Of a stretch of 14,086 nucleotides of DNA, positions 13,670 to 14,086 are shown piece by piece (positions within the stretch are counted from its first letter, which is position 1; every line of letters begins with the position of its first letter). Below the pieces are notes generated by a model. That model did no database searches. It was not told the origin of the DNA and saw only the letters and a list, made by a program, of their open reading frames with translations. Location of the stretch: assembly GCA_031279675.1 (NCBI GenBank), contig JAITIB010000103.1:1-14086 (forward strand), written 5' to 3'. The DNA comes from Puniceicoccales bacterium (GTDB lineage Bacteria > Verrucomicrobiota > Verrucomicrobiia > Opitutales > UBA953). The position numbers were made by a program, and so were the translations under genes.

Positions 13670-14041
13670 GTTGGGCGGGGTGCGGGGGGGGAATGTTCAC
13701 GTGCGTGGGGGCGCTTTCAATCTGAAAAATTGTTTGGCTTTCAGGGCTGTTTCCGGGGCTCGCGAAATGGTTTTTCAGCGAAGCCGTGGAAAAGTCCTGA
13801 GCGTCCTCAGGCTTTCATTGTCCTGTTAATATTAAACATGCAGGGAAATCGGCATGGTCAGGAAATCGGGCGGGCGGGCGGGCGTTTGGGCACGCAAATA
13901 CGCGCCGTTGGCGCCGATCAGGCAAGGCCGGTCAATCCCGGCAATCTGCCAAGCCCGCAATCGCACCCCAGCATTCTTTTTTTGAAGAAACTGCTTGCGT
14001 TCCCCCTTCTGAATTCTTTCCGTGCCCCCTGATACTGTCAC
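13670..14041. other. Divergent intergenic region between lolD and the next gene
   Basis: These 372 bases must hold the promoters of lolD (-) and of the gene starting at 14042 (+). I see a hairpin CCTGAG-CGTC-CTCAGG (13796-13811), an AT-rich palindrome TTAATATTAA (13826-13835) that may mark a -10 region on either strand, a (CGGG)4 tract (13867-13882) and a T-run near 13977-13983. A short minus-strand frame at 13832-14041 shows no family features and I do not call it. No clear -35/-10 pair was identified. Confidence 0.6.
13867..13882 (+). repeat. (CGGG)4 tetranucleotide repeat, G-quadruplex motif
   Basis: Four tandem CGGG units give four GGG runs separated by single C bases (13868-13882), a tight canonical G-quadruplex pattern on the + strand. 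It lies about 160 bases before the start at 14042 and about 200 bases upstream of lolD. Such tandem units can also change copy number by slippage. Confidence 0.7.
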
Positions 14042-14086
14042 ATGACCGCCTCAGCCCACAACGCTTTCACTTATACCGACGCCTTT
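14042..14086 (+). CDS. Start of an unidentified gene, cut by the window end
   Basis: An ATG at 14042 opens a frame of 15 codons (MTASAHNAFTYTDAF) that runs off the window. No Shine-Dalgarno site is present; GATACT at 14031-14036 is a possible -10 box that would make the mRNA leaderless or nearly so. The peptide is too short to assign. Codons are C/T-ending, like the hflX to methyltransferase block. Its divergent position to lolD supports a real gene start, but only modestly. Confidence 0.45.
   Translation, partial: MTASAHNAFTYTDAF

Noticed and set aside
12812..14032. 406-codon open frame on the + strand across lolD and the intergenic region
   Set aside because: Its product is a Gly/Val/Glu/Ala-rich low-complexity sequence overlapping cls and antisense to a clear LolD.
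13832..14041. 69-codon minus-strand frame in the intergenic region
   Set aside because: No ribosome-binding site, no family features, and it covers the region where two divergent promoters are expected.
14031..14042. Possible leaderless promoter (GATACT) for the gene at 14042
   Set aside because: Only four of six consensus matches and no -35 at the right distance; mentioned but not called.

Overview
The window looks like chromosomal DNA of a Gram-negative, GC-rich bacterium. My best guess is a member of the Verrucomicrobiota, probably Opitutales-like. This is inferred from two PEP-CTERM (exosortase-sorted) surface proteins, a LolD-type lipoprotein-release ATPase, a secreted family 29 fucosidase, a secreted FecR-domain protein and the frequent lack of clear Shine-Dalgarno sites. 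No rRNA, tRNA, CRISPR array, insertion sequence or phage gene was recognised.

Layout. (1) 1-2201: two exported PEP-CTERM proteins face each other, a SUMF1-fold protein on + and a trypsin-like serine protease on -. A cluster of three strong inverted repeats lies at their junction. This block is visibly less GC-rich than the rest. (2) 2273-5802: glgB (glycogen branching enzyme) overlaps hflX (ribosome-associated GTPase) by an ATGA. (3) 5913-8530: a secreted FecR-domain protein ending in a good intrinsic terminator, then a secreted alpha-L-fucosidase with a C-terminal beta-rich domain. (4) 8610-9264: rpmI and rplT (ribosomal proteins L35 and L20) without infC beside them, with a bulged hairpin between the two. 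(5) 9371-12951: purU (formyl-THF deformylase), an RlmI-type rRNA methyltransferase and a cardiolipin synthase, closely spaced on +. (6) 12968-13669: a lone lolD on -, convergent with the cardiolipin synthase gene. (7) 13670-14086: a 372-base divergent intergenic region with a (CGGG)4 G-quadruplex motif, then the first 15 codons of a further + gene.

Most genes are housekeeping: glycogen synthesis, ribosome rescue and assembly, rRNA modification, one-carbon metabolism, phospholipid and lipoprotein handling. The accessory part is the left-hand PEP-CTERM pair and the FecR/fucosidase section. I do not see a convincing new multi-gene system. The best leads are small: a 22-codon upstream ORF that copies the start of purU and stops on the purU start codon, the rpmI-rplT hairpin, the hairpin cluster between the two PEP-CTERM genes, the G-quadruplex motif, and abrupt changes in + strand G/C skew near 4.25 kb and at 11.465 kb that do not follow gene direction.
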